From Clostridiales bacterium (lineage in GTDB: Bacteria; Bacillota; Clostridia; Oscillospirales; QAMX01), in the NCBI GenBank assembly GCA_012841675.1, contig DUUG01000298.1, positions 1-8,568 on the forward strand: a stretch of DNA of 8,568 nucleotides, given 5' to 3'. How positions within the stretch are numbered: the first letter of the stretch is position 1; every line of letters starts with the position of its first letter. The notes beneath the pieces were generated by a model. The model saw only the letters and a list, made by a program, of their open reading frames with translations, was not told where the DNA came from and made no database searches. Shown here one piece after another: positions 1 to 7,356 of the stretch. Position numbers and translations under genes: made by a program.

Positions 1-94
1 AAACCGATTCGTGGCTTGGAAACAGCCCGTTAGAGTGAGAGTCCCAATATCCGTCCGCAAACAACCAAACTTTTTTTCCGTATGCTTTTGCCAT
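1..94 (-). CDS. ASRT-like small protein (sensory rhodopsin transducer family, DUF1362), 3'-partial
   Basis: Only the first 31 codons lie inside the window; the reading frame runs off the left edge. The ATG at 94 has a perfect AGGAGG 6 nt upstream and follows the rhaA stop by 19 bp, so it is the next gene of the operon. The visible residues include GKKVWLFADGY (6-16), then SNG (21-23) and a SHES motif (27-30). This order, GKxxW, DGY, NG and SHE, is the N-terminal pattern I know from the Anabaena sensory rhodopsin transducer family, small beta-sandwich proteins of about 100-130 residues. Members without any rhodopsin partner are common near sugar-utilisation genes; a Thermotoga maritima member (TM1070) lies beside a rhamnose isomerase gene. 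A small-molecule or sugar-binding role is proposed for the family, not proven. With so little sequence the assignment rests on motif order and context. Confidence 0.72.
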   Translation of the reverse strand, partial: MAKAYGKKVWLFADGYWDSHSNGLFPSHESV

Positions 95-100
95 AATAAT

Positions 101-106
101 CCTCCT
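101..106 (-). promoter_or_regulatory. Ribosome binding site AGGAGG of the ASRT-like gene
   Basis: Perfect AGGAGG in the 19-bp gap after rhaA, 6 nt before the ATG at 94. It is the main evidence that the short open frame reaching the left edge is a real gene. Confidence 0.8.
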
Positions 107-113
107 GTTCCAC

Positions 114-1370
114 CTATACGCGCTTAGATGTAACTTCTGCTTCGTATGCCTTAACCTCGTCCAGCCAGCTTCTTCCCACAGGCACATTCTGCATTTGGCA
201 GAGATAATCCCAAACAGAGCCCCAAGGAAGCGCCTTCAGTTCTTCCTGCAACGCAAGCACAGATGTATTGTCGCCGCTAACTTCCAGTTGTTTTAGAAGC
301 TCCACAGGCTCTAAATACGCACGCAAAAGGACCTTGCGGGCGTTGCGGGCGCCAATGACCCAAGCGGCAATCCGGTTGATGGAGGCGTCGAAATAGTCCA
401 AACCGATATGGACACGGTCCACAACGCCGCCGCGGACAATTTCCTGCATAATAGCCATTAATTCGTCATCCATGGTGACCACATGGTCGCTGTCCCAGCG
501 TACAGGGCGGGAAACATGGAGCATAATCTCCGGCAGATACATAAGCACCGAGGAGAACTTGGCGGAAATGACCTCCGTCGGATGGAAATGCCCAGAATCA
601 AGGGTGTAAAGCTTATTCCTTGACATTGCGTATCCCAAATAAAATTCATGGCTGCCGACCACATACGCCTCGCTGCCGATGCCAAACAGCTTGGATTCGA
701 TGGAATCCTTGTTGTATTTCGGATCCGTTTCAAAGGAGAAGATCTCGTCGAGGGATTCGATCAGGCGCTGACGGGGAGAGAAACGGTCAACGGGCACTTC
801 CTTGCTTCCGTCGTGGATCCAAAGGTTGGTAACACAAGTTTTGCCCGTAGCTTTGCCAAATGCCTCACCAATTTTGCGGCAGCGCTTGGCGTGTTCGACC
901 CAGAAATCGCGTACGCCTTTGTCCCGGTTGGAAAGGGAGAACTCACCGGACAAGGGATGAGAGAAGAAGGTCTGGTTAAAGTCCAGGCCAATCCCCAAAC
1001 CGTTGGCCCAGTCGATCCAACGGCTAAAGTGGGCCGGTTCAATGGCATCCCGATCCACTTTCGTGTCGGTATCTAAATAGGAAGCGTGCAGGGAGAGCTT
1101 TGTTTCGCCGGGGAGGCACTTTAAAACCGCAGCAATATCCAAACGAAGCTCGTCAGGCGTGCGTGCTTTTCCAGGGTAGTTGCCCGTGGCTTGGATGCCG
1201 CCGGTTAAGGCCGCACCGGGGTTTTCAAAGCCGCCTACATCGTCCCCCTGCCAGCAGTGAAGGGAAATGGGCTTTTGCAGAGTTTTGGCAATGGCTTCTT
1301 CGGTGTCTACGCCGTACTGGGCATACAGCTCCCGGGCAATTTCATAGGCCTTCAGCGTTTGATCTGTCAT
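114..1370 (-). CDS. rhaA: L-rhamnose isomerase
   Basis: This enzyme interconverts L-rhamnose and L-rhamnulose, the entry step of the pathway, using divalent metal ions on a TIM-barrel fold. The 418 residues are almost exactly the length of the well-studied enterobacterial enzyme, and conserved blocks line up with it at a constant shift: ESKLFGIG (E225), LDSGHFHPTE (D258, H261), LHVSRPVRWDSDHVV (H285, D293, D295) and GLDYFDASINRIAAWVIG (D325). By that comparison E225, D258, H285 and D325 are the structural metal ligands, and H261, D293 and D295 belong to the catalytic metal site, so the enzyme should be active. The N-terminal SLHCWQGDDVGGFE block at 36-49 is also typical. The start ATG has a GGAGGG ribosome site 6 nt upstream. 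It lies 13 bp after rhaB and 19 bp before the ASRT-like gene. Confidence 0.97.
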   Translation of the reverse strand: MTDQTLKAYEIARELYAQYGVDTEEAIAKTLQKPISLHCWQGDDVGGFENPGAALTGGIQATGNYPGKARTPDELRLDIAAVLKCLPGETKLSLHASYLDTDTKVDRDAIEPAHFSRWIDWANGLGIGLDFNQTFFSHPLSGEFSLSNRDKGVRDFWVEHAKRCRKIGEAFGKATGKTCVTNLWIHDGSKEVPVDRFSPRQRLIESLDEIFSFETDPKYNKDSIESKLFGIGSEAYVVGSHEFYLGYAMSRNKLYTLDSGHFHPTEVISAKFSSVLMYLPEIMLHVSRPVRWDSDHVVTMDDELMAIMQEIVRGGVVDRVHIGLDYFDASINRIAAWVIGARNARKVLLRAYLEPVELLKQLEVSGDNTSVLALQEELKALPWGSVWDYLCQMQNVPVGRSWLDEVKAYEAEVTSKRV

Positions 1371-1383
1371 GTCTGTCCCTCCA

Positions 1384-2862
1384 TCAAATCAAGTTGGTTT
1401 TTTCTAAGAATACGCCGTACGCAGTTTCCCAAGCAGAGGTTTCCCTTGGCAGATAGGTTTTCGTTTCAAAGCTCTTGGAAGCAAGCTCTCTTGCCTGCCA
1501 AATGCCGTCTACTTCCGTTAGCGCTATAAGCTGGACGCAAAGGTTGCCAATGGCGGTTGCCTCCACCGGGCCGGCGATCACCTGACGGTTTGTGGCGTTG
1601 GCCGTATAGGTAAGCAGCAGCTCATCCTTGCACCCGCCGCCCACAACGCGCAAAACGGGCAGTTTTTCGCCTAAAATGTCCTCCAAAGCGGTAATGGCGT
1701 AGCGGTACTTCATGGCAAGGCTTTCTAAAACACAGCGAAGCAAAGGGCCGATTCCTTCGGGAACAGGCTGATTGGTTTTGCGGCAGTAGGCCTGAATGCG
1801 AGCCGTCATCTGCCCCTTGTCCATAAATTCCGGCGCATCCGGGTCAATAAAACTTTGGAACGCAGGCGCTTTCGCAATGGCCGCATCCAGCTCGGCGTAG
1901 GAAACGGCGCCAAAATCGCGCTCATATTCCCTTTTGACCTCTTGGTAAATCCAAAGGCCCATAATGTTTTTTAAGAAACGGATGGTTTTACCAAAGCCAC
2001 CCTCGTTGGTGTACTCGGCTGCAAAGGCCTTTTCGCTTGTTTGCGGACTATCCAGTTCGACGCCCAGCAGACTCCAAGTGCCGCAAGATAAATACGCCGC
2101 TTTTTCGCCCTTTTCCATGGGCACGGCCAGTACGGCACTGCCCGTATCGTGACCGCAAACGGCGGAAACCAGCGAATATATGCCGGTTTCTTCGGCAATC
2201 TGTTCTGTTGTCTGCCCTAAAATCTGACCGGGCAGCAGTACGGGCGAAAGGATGGAAAGGGGAATGCCGAGTTTTTCCAGAAGCTCTCTGTCCCAGTCGC
2301 CTTTATGTACATCCAGCATCTGGCTGGTAGAGGCGATGGAAAATTCGGCGCTTTTTTCGCCGGTTAGCATGTAGTTGAACAGGTCCGGCATGAACAAAAG
2401 GGTTTTGGCTCTTTCTAAAAGCGCCGGATACGTCCGCTTGATCGCCGTCAACTGGAACAAGGTGTTGAACTTCAAAAACTGAAGCCCCGTCCGGTCATAA
2501 AGCTCTTTTTTAGGCACAACCTCAAACACACGCTCCATCTCGCCGTTGGTGAGGCTGTCGCGATAGTAGAAAGGGTTGCCGAGCATGAGTCCGTCTTCGT
2601 CCAAAAGGGCAAAGTCCACGCCCCAAGTGTCTACGCCGATAGAGGCAATGTCCCTGTGCCCTTCCCGGGCGGTTTTGATCATCCCCTGCTTCAGCTCGTG
2701 GAACAGGCGCAGCACATCCCAATAGTAATGGCCGAAGGCAAAGACCGGTTCGTTGGCAAAACGGTGGACTTCGGAGATCTGCAAGGATTCTCCGTCAAAC
2801 CGGCCTAAAATACCGCGGCCGCTGGATGCCCCATAGTCAAAGGTTAGAAGCTTTTTTTCCAT
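1384..2862 (-). CDS. rhaB: Rhamnulokinase (FGGY family)
   Basis: This enzyme phosphorylates L-rhamnulose with ATP to L-rhamnulose-1-phosphate, the second step of rhamnose breakdown in the cytoplasm. The 492 residues match the usual length of FGGY kinases. The N-terminal lobe carries DYGASSGRG at 9-17, the phosphate-1 loop, and DTWGVDF at 78-84, typical of rhamnulokinases. The C-terminal lobe carries GHDTGSA at 237-243 with D239 as the likely catalytic base, SCGTWSLLG at 259-267 and the adenosine-binding VVGGG at 406-410. The gene starts at an ATG preceded by AAGGAGG with 6 nt spacing that overlaps the PHP gene stop (TAAGGAGG), and it ends 13 bp before rhaA. Nothing suggests damage or transfer. 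Fuculokinase is a less likely alternative, because the isomerase next door is clearly RhaA. Confidence 0.95.
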   Translation of the reverse strand: MEKKLLTFDYGASSGRGILGRFDGESLQISEVHRFANEPVFAFGHYYWDVLRLFHELKQGMIKTAREGHRDIASIGVDTWGVDFALLDEDGLMLGNPFYYRDSLTNGEMERVFEVVPKKELYDRTGLQFLKFNTLFQLTAIKRTYPALLERAKTLLFMPDLFNYMLTGEKSAEFSIASTSQMLDVHKGDWDRELLEKLGIPLSILSPVLLPGQILGQTTEQIAEETGIYSLVSAVCGHDTGSAVLAVPMEKGEKAAYLSCGTWSLLGVELDSPQTSEKAFAAEYTNEGGFGKTIRFLKNIMGLWIYQEVKREYERDFGAVSYAELDAAIAKAPAFQSFIDPDAPEFMDKGQMTARIQAYCRKTNQPVPEGIGPLLRCVLESLAMKYRYAITALEDILGEKLPVLRVVGGGCKDELLLTYTANATNRQVIAGPVEATAIGNLCVQLIALTEVDGIWQARELASKSFETKTYLPRETSAWETAYGVFLEKTNLI

Positions 2863-2873
2863 GCTTATCCTCC

Positions 2874-4121
2874 TTATCGCGCCAAATTTTTATAATAGGC
2901 CACTTTCGCGGAGAGTTCGGGTCGCAAAAGGTTGTCTTCCGGTCCAAACATGGCTTTGGAAACATCCTGCTCGGCCGCCTTTTCCGAGCCAATCAGCGCC
3001 CACGCCGCATCCGTCAAGTTGGCAAACTCGGGCGCTCTTGCCGCATGGCAGATGAAGCCCTGCCGGGGCGAATTAATGTCCTCGCCGCTAATTTGCAGTA
3101 AACCGGCCTTTTCGCAAAGCTTTCTCAGGCGGTCAAGCTGTGCTTTTGTGTTTCGGGAGGGCATATAGGTTACGGCTTGAAAGCCCGTTTCATGCAAATA
3201 CGCCACCAGCTCGTCCAAATACGCATCTTCAAAAGCCTGCTGCCGCTTGTCGCCTGTAACCGAATCGGTCACATCGCCTAAATACGCATACGCAATGATG
3301 GCACCGCTTGCTTTGGCCAGCGCGACGGCTTCTTTGGCAGAGAGAAGCTCGTCTTTTGCGTCTATGTAGAAGGAGGCCACCAGCTCGCCTTTTAAGGCTC
3401 CTAACAAGTCGTAGGCGTAATGGGGATTTTCCACGTCCGACAGCCAACGGCGGTTTTTCTCGCTTATAGGAAGATTAAGCCTTGCAAGAGCGGCCAGAAG
3501 TTTTTCACCCTTGCCGAATTTTTCCATAAGCTTTAAAGAAAGGGCAAACAGTATGTGCCGTTCGGTAACGCTTCCGCCTTCGCTTGCTTTGGAAAGAGGG
3601 ACAATATCGTCCTCATAGGAAATCGCAATCTCCAGCGGCGCGATAATCTCATTAAGCCGCTTGGTCATGGCCCGGTTGCGTTCCCCCCGGGCGGCAGACA
3701 CCTTTTCAAGAGCTTTGGCCACTGCCCCTTCCCCTGCTTTGGGCAGCGAGTGTAGCGCAACATACGCCACGCCGTCCTGATCGGGGTTGTTGACGCGCCG
3801 GTTGTAAAAAGGCGAATCCGCCAGAGATACTCGAATCTCCAACCCGCAGGTGACAGGCAGGCCGGCAATGCTGCCTGCCTTGCGGAATTCGGACAGCCCG
3901 GAAACCGAGTCATGGTCCATAATCCCCGCCGTGGAAAGCCCTGCCTGCCGGGCGTAGTACACGGCGGCTGAGGGCGAATACGGCGAGAAGGAGTAAAAGG
4001 TGTGTATGTGGTTGTTGACGTCTGCCGTAGGTGTATAGCTCTCCGCTTTACAGAGTGCAGAGAGGGCCGAAAGCCGCTCATTGACGTCAGAATGGTTTAA
4101 TTTTTGCAGAAGTTCTTGCAT
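2874..4121 (-). CDS. PHP-domain metal-dependent hydrolase, possible phosphatase, with altered metal site
   Basis: This 415-residue protein has the polymerase and histidinol phosphatase (PHP) fold signature. HIHTFYS at 38-44 is the HxH motif, MDHDSVSG at 68-75 the DHD motif, E95 lies in CGLEIRV and H124 in ALHSLP. Canonical PHP proteins later carry AHPG, SRH and DxH. Here the matching places read AYLG (Y280), SRNT (N324) and EDIN (D348 kept, N350), so about three late histidines appear to be replaced. A mainly helical insert of about 110 residues (roughly 140-250) separates the two halves. There is no signal peptide or membrane segment, so it is cytoplasmic. It sits 17 bp after the aldolase fusion and 11 bp before rhaB, with an AAAGGGA ribosome site, so it is surely cotranscribed. 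A phosphatase acting on a sugar phosphate is the natural guess, but PHP members also include nucleases and phosphodiesterases. I do not recognise a characterised relative. Confidence 0.85.
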   Translation of the reverse strand: MQELLQKLNHSDVNERLSALSALCKAESYTPTADVNNHIHTFYSFSPYSPSAAVYYARQAGLSTAGIMDHDSVSGLSEFRKAGSIAGLPVTCGLEIRVSLADSPFYNRRVNNPDQDGVAYVALHSLPKAGEGAVAKALEKVSAARGERNRAMTKRLNEIIAPLEIAISYEDDIVPLSKASEGGSVTERHILFALSLKLMEKFGKGEKLLAALARLNLPISEKNRRWLSDVENPHYAYDLLGALKGELVASFYIDAKDELLSAKEAVALAKASGAIIAYAYLGDVTDSVTGDKRQQAFEDAYLDELVAYLHETGFQAVTYMPSRNTKAQLDRLRKLCEKAGLLQISGEDINSPRQGFICHAARAPEFANLTDAAWALIGSEKAAEQDVSKAMFGPEDNLLRPELSAKVAYYKNLAR

Positions 4122-4138
4122 TCCGAGTCCCTTTCCGC

Positions 4139-6070
4139 TTATTTCAGCATGTTCTGTCCGCCGGTGACCGGAATGGCCTGCCCGGTTTCATACTTCTGTT
4201 CCACGGCATAAAACATGGCCAGCGCCACATCGTCCACCGTGCAGCCGCGTCGCATGGGCACTTTGGCTTCGTACGCCTTCCGCACATCCTCCACCGTTTT
4301 GGCCCCCGGTACCTTGCCGGCCCGCAGATACTGGACAAACAGACCTTTTTCCGGGCCACTCCACAGGGGCCCGTCCAGCAGGTTGCCCGGGCAGATGGCA
4401 TTCACCTTGATATTATACTCTACCAGCTCCAGCGCAAAGGATTGCACAAGGCCAATCCCGCCGAATTTTCCGCCGGCGTAGGCAAAATTCTTGTTAGAGC
4501 CGGTAAGACCCGACTTGGAGTTTATCTGCAAAATGTCAAAATACTTTTCCGGCGCAATCTTTTGTTCCAGCTTCATACTGCGGGAAGCGTATTTTGCGCA
4601 GAGGAAGAAGGCGGAATAGTTGACCTTCGTCATAAGCTCAAAGGTTTGATAGTCCATTTCCTCCAGCCCGCCGGAACGCAAAATACCCGCATTGCTGACA
4701 AACACGTCAATTCCGCCGTATAAACACACGGTTTTTTCGCAAAGTGCCTTGACAGAGGCTTCGTCTGCCACGTTGCAGGCAATCGCTACCGCCCGCCCTT
4801 TGCCGTGTGTGCCGCAAAGTTCCGCCGCCAACTCGCTTGCCTTTTCAAAGTTCAAGTCCGCCAGCACGCAGTAGGCCCCTTCTTTGAGGGCGGCTCTTGC
4901 TAAACCCTCGCCAAAGCCCTGTGCGCCGCCGGTTATGACGGTTACTTTGCCGGCCAATCTCCCGGCGGAGCTGGAAACGGATACGCTTTTTCTGTATTTT
5001 TCCACTTCCCAGCTTCGGATAAAGGCAACCAACCCATCGTCCATAAAGCGCCGGCCGCCGAAGCTCTCTGTAAAGGTGGATATCTTTACGGCGTCTAAGA
5101 ACAGCGCCTTAGCCGTATCGGCCTCCTGCCACGTTTTTCCTATGGCGGCAGCACCCAACCCCTCAATCAAAACGATTTTGGGATAGATGCCGAAGGCTTC
5201 ATAATAGGCGTCCAAGCCCTCTGCCGTCTGCTCTGCCTTGGTAAAGGCAGGCATATGACCGCAGTAGACAATATGATCCGGCGAATACGCCCCCAGTACG
5301 GGCGCTGCGGCTTCCTTAGAAGCCACCAATTTGGCAATTTCGGCGTTGGTAAAGAATGAAACAACGCCTGCCCCCGTTTTGGCGCGGATCACAGGCAAAA
5401 CGGAAGCCACATGGCTTTCGCAGTAGGAAATATCGGAAAAATCCGGCCGGCGACCAATGGCACGGTCGATAGTTTCCATGGTCTTTTCCACCAGCGCGCG
5501 CACTTCTTCCTCGCTACCGCCGGCGAAGAACACGCCGTGGTTTTGCAGGAAAAGCAAGGTTGCGTCTTTTTTGTGCTTTTCCTTGTAGGCTTGCAAGGCG
5601 GCATACGCCGTTACCGCCAGCGTGTATCCGGGTTTGCCTTCGGGAAGCCAAATGGCATCGTCACCGAACAGTTTTGCAAGCATTTCCTGTCCATTTTTCC
5701 CGCAAGTAAGCCCATTGGCCGGTGCCGGGTGCAGGTGCACAACCCAATCCTGCAGAAACAGGCCGTGCAATAACGCTTCGACGGACGGCCGCCCCGTTTC
5801 CAAGGGCAGACGGGACGCCATCATGTCCGCCAGCACATGGGCTTCAACGGCGTCTTCGTCACCTTCGTATTTTTTATTAAGAATTGCTTTCAGCTTGGGC
5901 AAATCCATGGCCACAAAGCCCTGCTTTTCAATAGACGCAAGGCTTGTGCCGCTAGCTTTGACGTACATAATATCGCCGTCTTTGACGGAGGTGTTGCCCC
6001 CTCCAGCCAGAACCAAGTCGGCGTTCCGGCCGTATTCTTGGGAAAGGGCGATTAGGCGAGCAAGCTTCAT
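4139..6070 (-). CDS. rhaEW: Bifunctional rhamnulose-1-phosphate aldolase / short-chain dehydrogenase (L-lactaldehyde dehydrogenase type)
   Basis: This two-domain enzyme has 643 residues. The N-terminal class II aldolase/adducin domain (about 1-270) should split L-rhamnulose-1-phosphate into dihydroxyacetone phosphate and L-lactaldehyde. Visible motifs are GGGNTS at 23-28, KASGTS at 38-43, a probable catalytic glutamate E98, metal ligands H112 and H114 (HLHPAPAN) and the third histidine H178 in QNHGVF. The C-terminal SDR domain (about 372-643) has TGGAQGFGEG at 380-389, D405 favouring NAD, SNAG at 459-462 and the catalytic set S518, Y531 and K535. This architecture matches the RhaEW/YuxG type known from Bacillus, where the SDR half handles lactaldehyde. 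An upstream ATG at 6130 would add 20 residues, but the one at 6070 fits better: it forms an ATGA overlap with the preceding stop, has a GGAAG ribosome site 7 nt away and starts the family-typical N-terminus. Length is slightly short for the family. The direction of the SDR reaction is not shown by sequence. Confidence 0.93.
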   Translation of the reverse strand: MKLARLIALSQEYGRNADLVLAGGGNTSVKDGDIMYVKASGTSLASIEKQGFVAMDLPKLKAILNKKYEGDEDAVEAHVLADMMASRLPLETGRPSVEALLHGLFLQDWVVHLHPAPANGLTCGKNGQEMLAKLFGDDAIWLPEGKPGYTLAVTAYAALQAYKEKHKKDATLLFLQNHGVFFAGGSEEEVRALVEKTMETIDRAIGRRPDFSDISYCESHVASVLPVIRAKTGAGVVSFFTNAEIAKLVASKEAAAPVLGAYSPDHIVYCGHMPAFTKAEQTAEGLDAYYEAFGIYPKIVLIEGLGAAAIGKTWQEADTAKALFLDAVKISTFTESFGGRRFMDDGLVAFIRSWEVEKYRKSVSVSSSAGRLAGKVTVITGGAQGFGEGLARAALKEGAYCVLADLNFEKASELAAELCGTHGKGRAVAIACNVADEASVKALCEKTVCLYGGIDVFVSNAGILRSGGLEEMDYQTFELMTKVNYSAFFLCAKYASRSMKLEQKIAPEKYFDILQINSKSGLTGSNKNFAYAGGKFGGIGLVQSFALELVEYNIKVNAICPGNLLDGPLWSGPEKGLFVQYLRAGKVPGAKTVEDVRKAYEAKVPMRRGCTVDDVALAMFYAVEQKYETGQAIPVTGGQNMLK

Positions 6071-7341
6071 GCGTTCTCTTCCTTCCCCGTCTTTTTCGAC
6101 AATAGATATTGCTCCGCCTCTAAGCTCCAAAGGCCGTTGTGGCGAGCGCAGATTTCCGCCAAATCCGCAAACAGCGGGTCAGACTTGCCCAGTTCGGCAA
6201 AGTCGGCAATGGCCGTCAGCGGCATATCAATGTGCGTATAAATAAGCTTTTTGCCGCCCGGAATCTGGGGCAGATGCAGGGTTGTATCCACAACCGAATC
6301 CAAACCGCCAATATGAGTAATCATAACGGCAGGGTTTATGATCCCCTTCTCCATCAAAAGGAGAGATTCTTTCATATCGTCGGTGTTGCCGCCGGAGGTG
6401 CCCACCAGATGGGTGGAGTTGTAATGCACGTTGTAGAAATTCAGCGCGGCGGAAAAATCCGTATTGGTCGGGCCGGCAAAGAAGTTTAAACAGCCATCCT
6501 TGCCAAGCAGCCGGTCGCCCATTTCCACCACCGCACGAACAGGCGCATAAACGAACACATCGTCATACCCTTGGCCGCCGTTTAAGGCCCGAATTTCGTC
6601 CTCCGCCGAAGGATCGGAGGAGTTAATATAATGAAGAGAAACGCCGTGCTTGGCCGCATCCTCTACGGTAAGCAGTGATGCCGTTCTTTGCAGACGGGCA
6701 TCGTCAATATCCGTTACTACCAGCAAAGAAGGTCTAGGACCGGGGTTGTGGATGGCATAGTCGATAGCACCCATGCCCATGGGGCCGGCGCCTGCCAAGA
6801 TGGCCATGCTGCCGCCGGGTACAATGCCCATTTTATGGACATAGCTTCCGCCTTCCGTATGATAGCTGGCGTGGAACGCGCCGACAATACAGCTCATAGG
6901 CTCGGCCAAGGAGCCGTAGAAAAACGCCTCGCCGTTATAGGGAAGCAGACAGCCCATTTCCATAACCTCATTGGGAATCACTATATATGTGGCGTTGCCG
7001 CCGATATAGCGGTAGGAATAACCGGGGGCGTCCATGCTGCCTTTGTAGTTTAGAGCCGGCTGGATGGAAAAACGATCGCCGGGCTTAAATTGGTCTTTCC
7101 ATTTAGAGCCAACCTCTATTAGCTCACCGCAGAACTCGTGGCCGATTATGACAGGATTTTCCGCACAGTCTTTGGGCACGCGCTTATGATCGCACCCCTG
7201 CATGGCGGCCTTATAGCTTGACATACAAATTGAGTCGGAGACAATGCGGGCCAGGATTTCATCGTCCTTAATGGGCGGAAGCTCAAAAGTTTCCAACCGC
7301 AGGTCTTCCTTGCCGTACAAGCGAACCGCTTTCGTCATCAT
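6067..7341 (-). CDS. Zinc-binding medium-chain dehydrogenase, L-sorbose-1-phosphate reductase (SorE)-like
   Basis: This is a 424-residue NAD(P)-dependent zinc alcohol dehydrogenase of the MDR superfamily. Its opening residues, the GHEFCGE stretch and the LNFFAG/GTSGGNTDDM region resemble, from memory, L-sorbose-1-phosphate reductase SorE. Probable catalytic zinc ligands are C39, H68-E69 and E147. The dinucleotide motif GAGPMGMG lies at 184-191, and D211 at the end of the next strand suggests NAD(H) preference. The four-cysteine structural zinc lobe of classical alcohol dehydrogenases is absent at 90-115. A GTG at 7347 would add two residues but sits only 3 nt from AGGAGG, so I prefer the ATG at 7341 with 9 nt spacing. 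The end overlaps the aldolase fusion start by 4 bp (ATGA), implying translational coupling. In this operon it may reduce lactaldehyde or act on a 6-deoxyketose or its 1-phosphate. Family placement is good; the substrate is a guess. Confidence 0.85.
   Translation of the reverse strand: MMTKAVRLYGKEDLRLETFELPPIKDDEILARIVSDSICMSSYKAAMQGCDHKRVPKDCAENPVIIGHEFCGELIEVGSKWKDQFKPGDRFSIQPALNYKGSMDAPGYSYRYIGGNATYIVIPNEVMEMGCLLPYNGEAFFYGSLAEPMSCIVGAFHASYHTEGGSYVHKMGIVPGGSMAILAGAGPMGMGAIDYAIHNPGPRPSLLVVTDIDDARLQRTASLLTVEDAAKHGVSLHYINSSDPSAEDEIRALNGGQGYDDVFVYAPVRAVVEMGDRLLGKDGCLNFFAGPTNTDFSAALNFYNVHYNSTHLVGTSGGNTDDMKESLLLMEKGIINPAVMITHIGGLDSVVDTTLHLPQIPGGKKLIYTHIDMPLTAIADFAELGKSDPLFADLAEICARHNGLWSLEAEQYLLSKKTGKEENA
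6078..6086 (-). promoter_or_regulatory. Ribosome binding site (GGAAGGAAG) deciding the aldolase fusion start
   Basis: This purine-rich Shine-Dalgarno sequence lies inside the end of the SorE-like gene, 7 nt before the ATG at 6070. It supports that start over the ATG at 6130. Confidence 0.55.
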
Positions 7342-7350
7342 GGTCACAAA

Positions 7351-7356
7351 CCTCCT
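7351..7356 (-). promoter_or_regulatory. Ribosome binding site AGGAGG of the SorE-like dehydrogenase
   Basis: The AGGAGG on the minus strand overlaps the TAG stop codon of the upstream E1-like gene. It is 9 nt from the ATG at 7341 but only 3 nt from the in-frame GTG at 7347, which is why the ATG is chosen as start. Confidence 0.8.

Noticed and set aside
648..1076. A 142-codon plus-strand open frame inside rhaA
   Set aside because: It is antisense to the fully conserved rhamnose isomerase and shows no motif of its own.
1371..1383. Short gaps between genes as possible promoters or terminators
   Set aside because: All gaps are under 20 bp and filled by Shine-Dalgarno sequences. No hairpin followed by a T run or promoter pair is visible.
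3190..3295. Recurrent AAATACGC words
   Set aside because: These are scattered copies of Ala-Tyr-Leu type codon runs (GCG TAT TT.) in coding sequence, with no regular spacing, so they are not a repeat array.
3665..4081. A 138-codon minus-strand frame inside the PHP gene
   Set aside because: It is a frame-shifted shadow of the PHP N-terminal half, whose real frame carries the HxH and DHD motifs.
5622..6245. A 207-codon plus-strand open frame
   Set aside because: It lies antisense to the aldolase fusion and the end of the SorE-like gene, whose motifs are complete. Its translation is rich in Ser/Pro/Arg with no recognisable domain, so it is a shadow frame.
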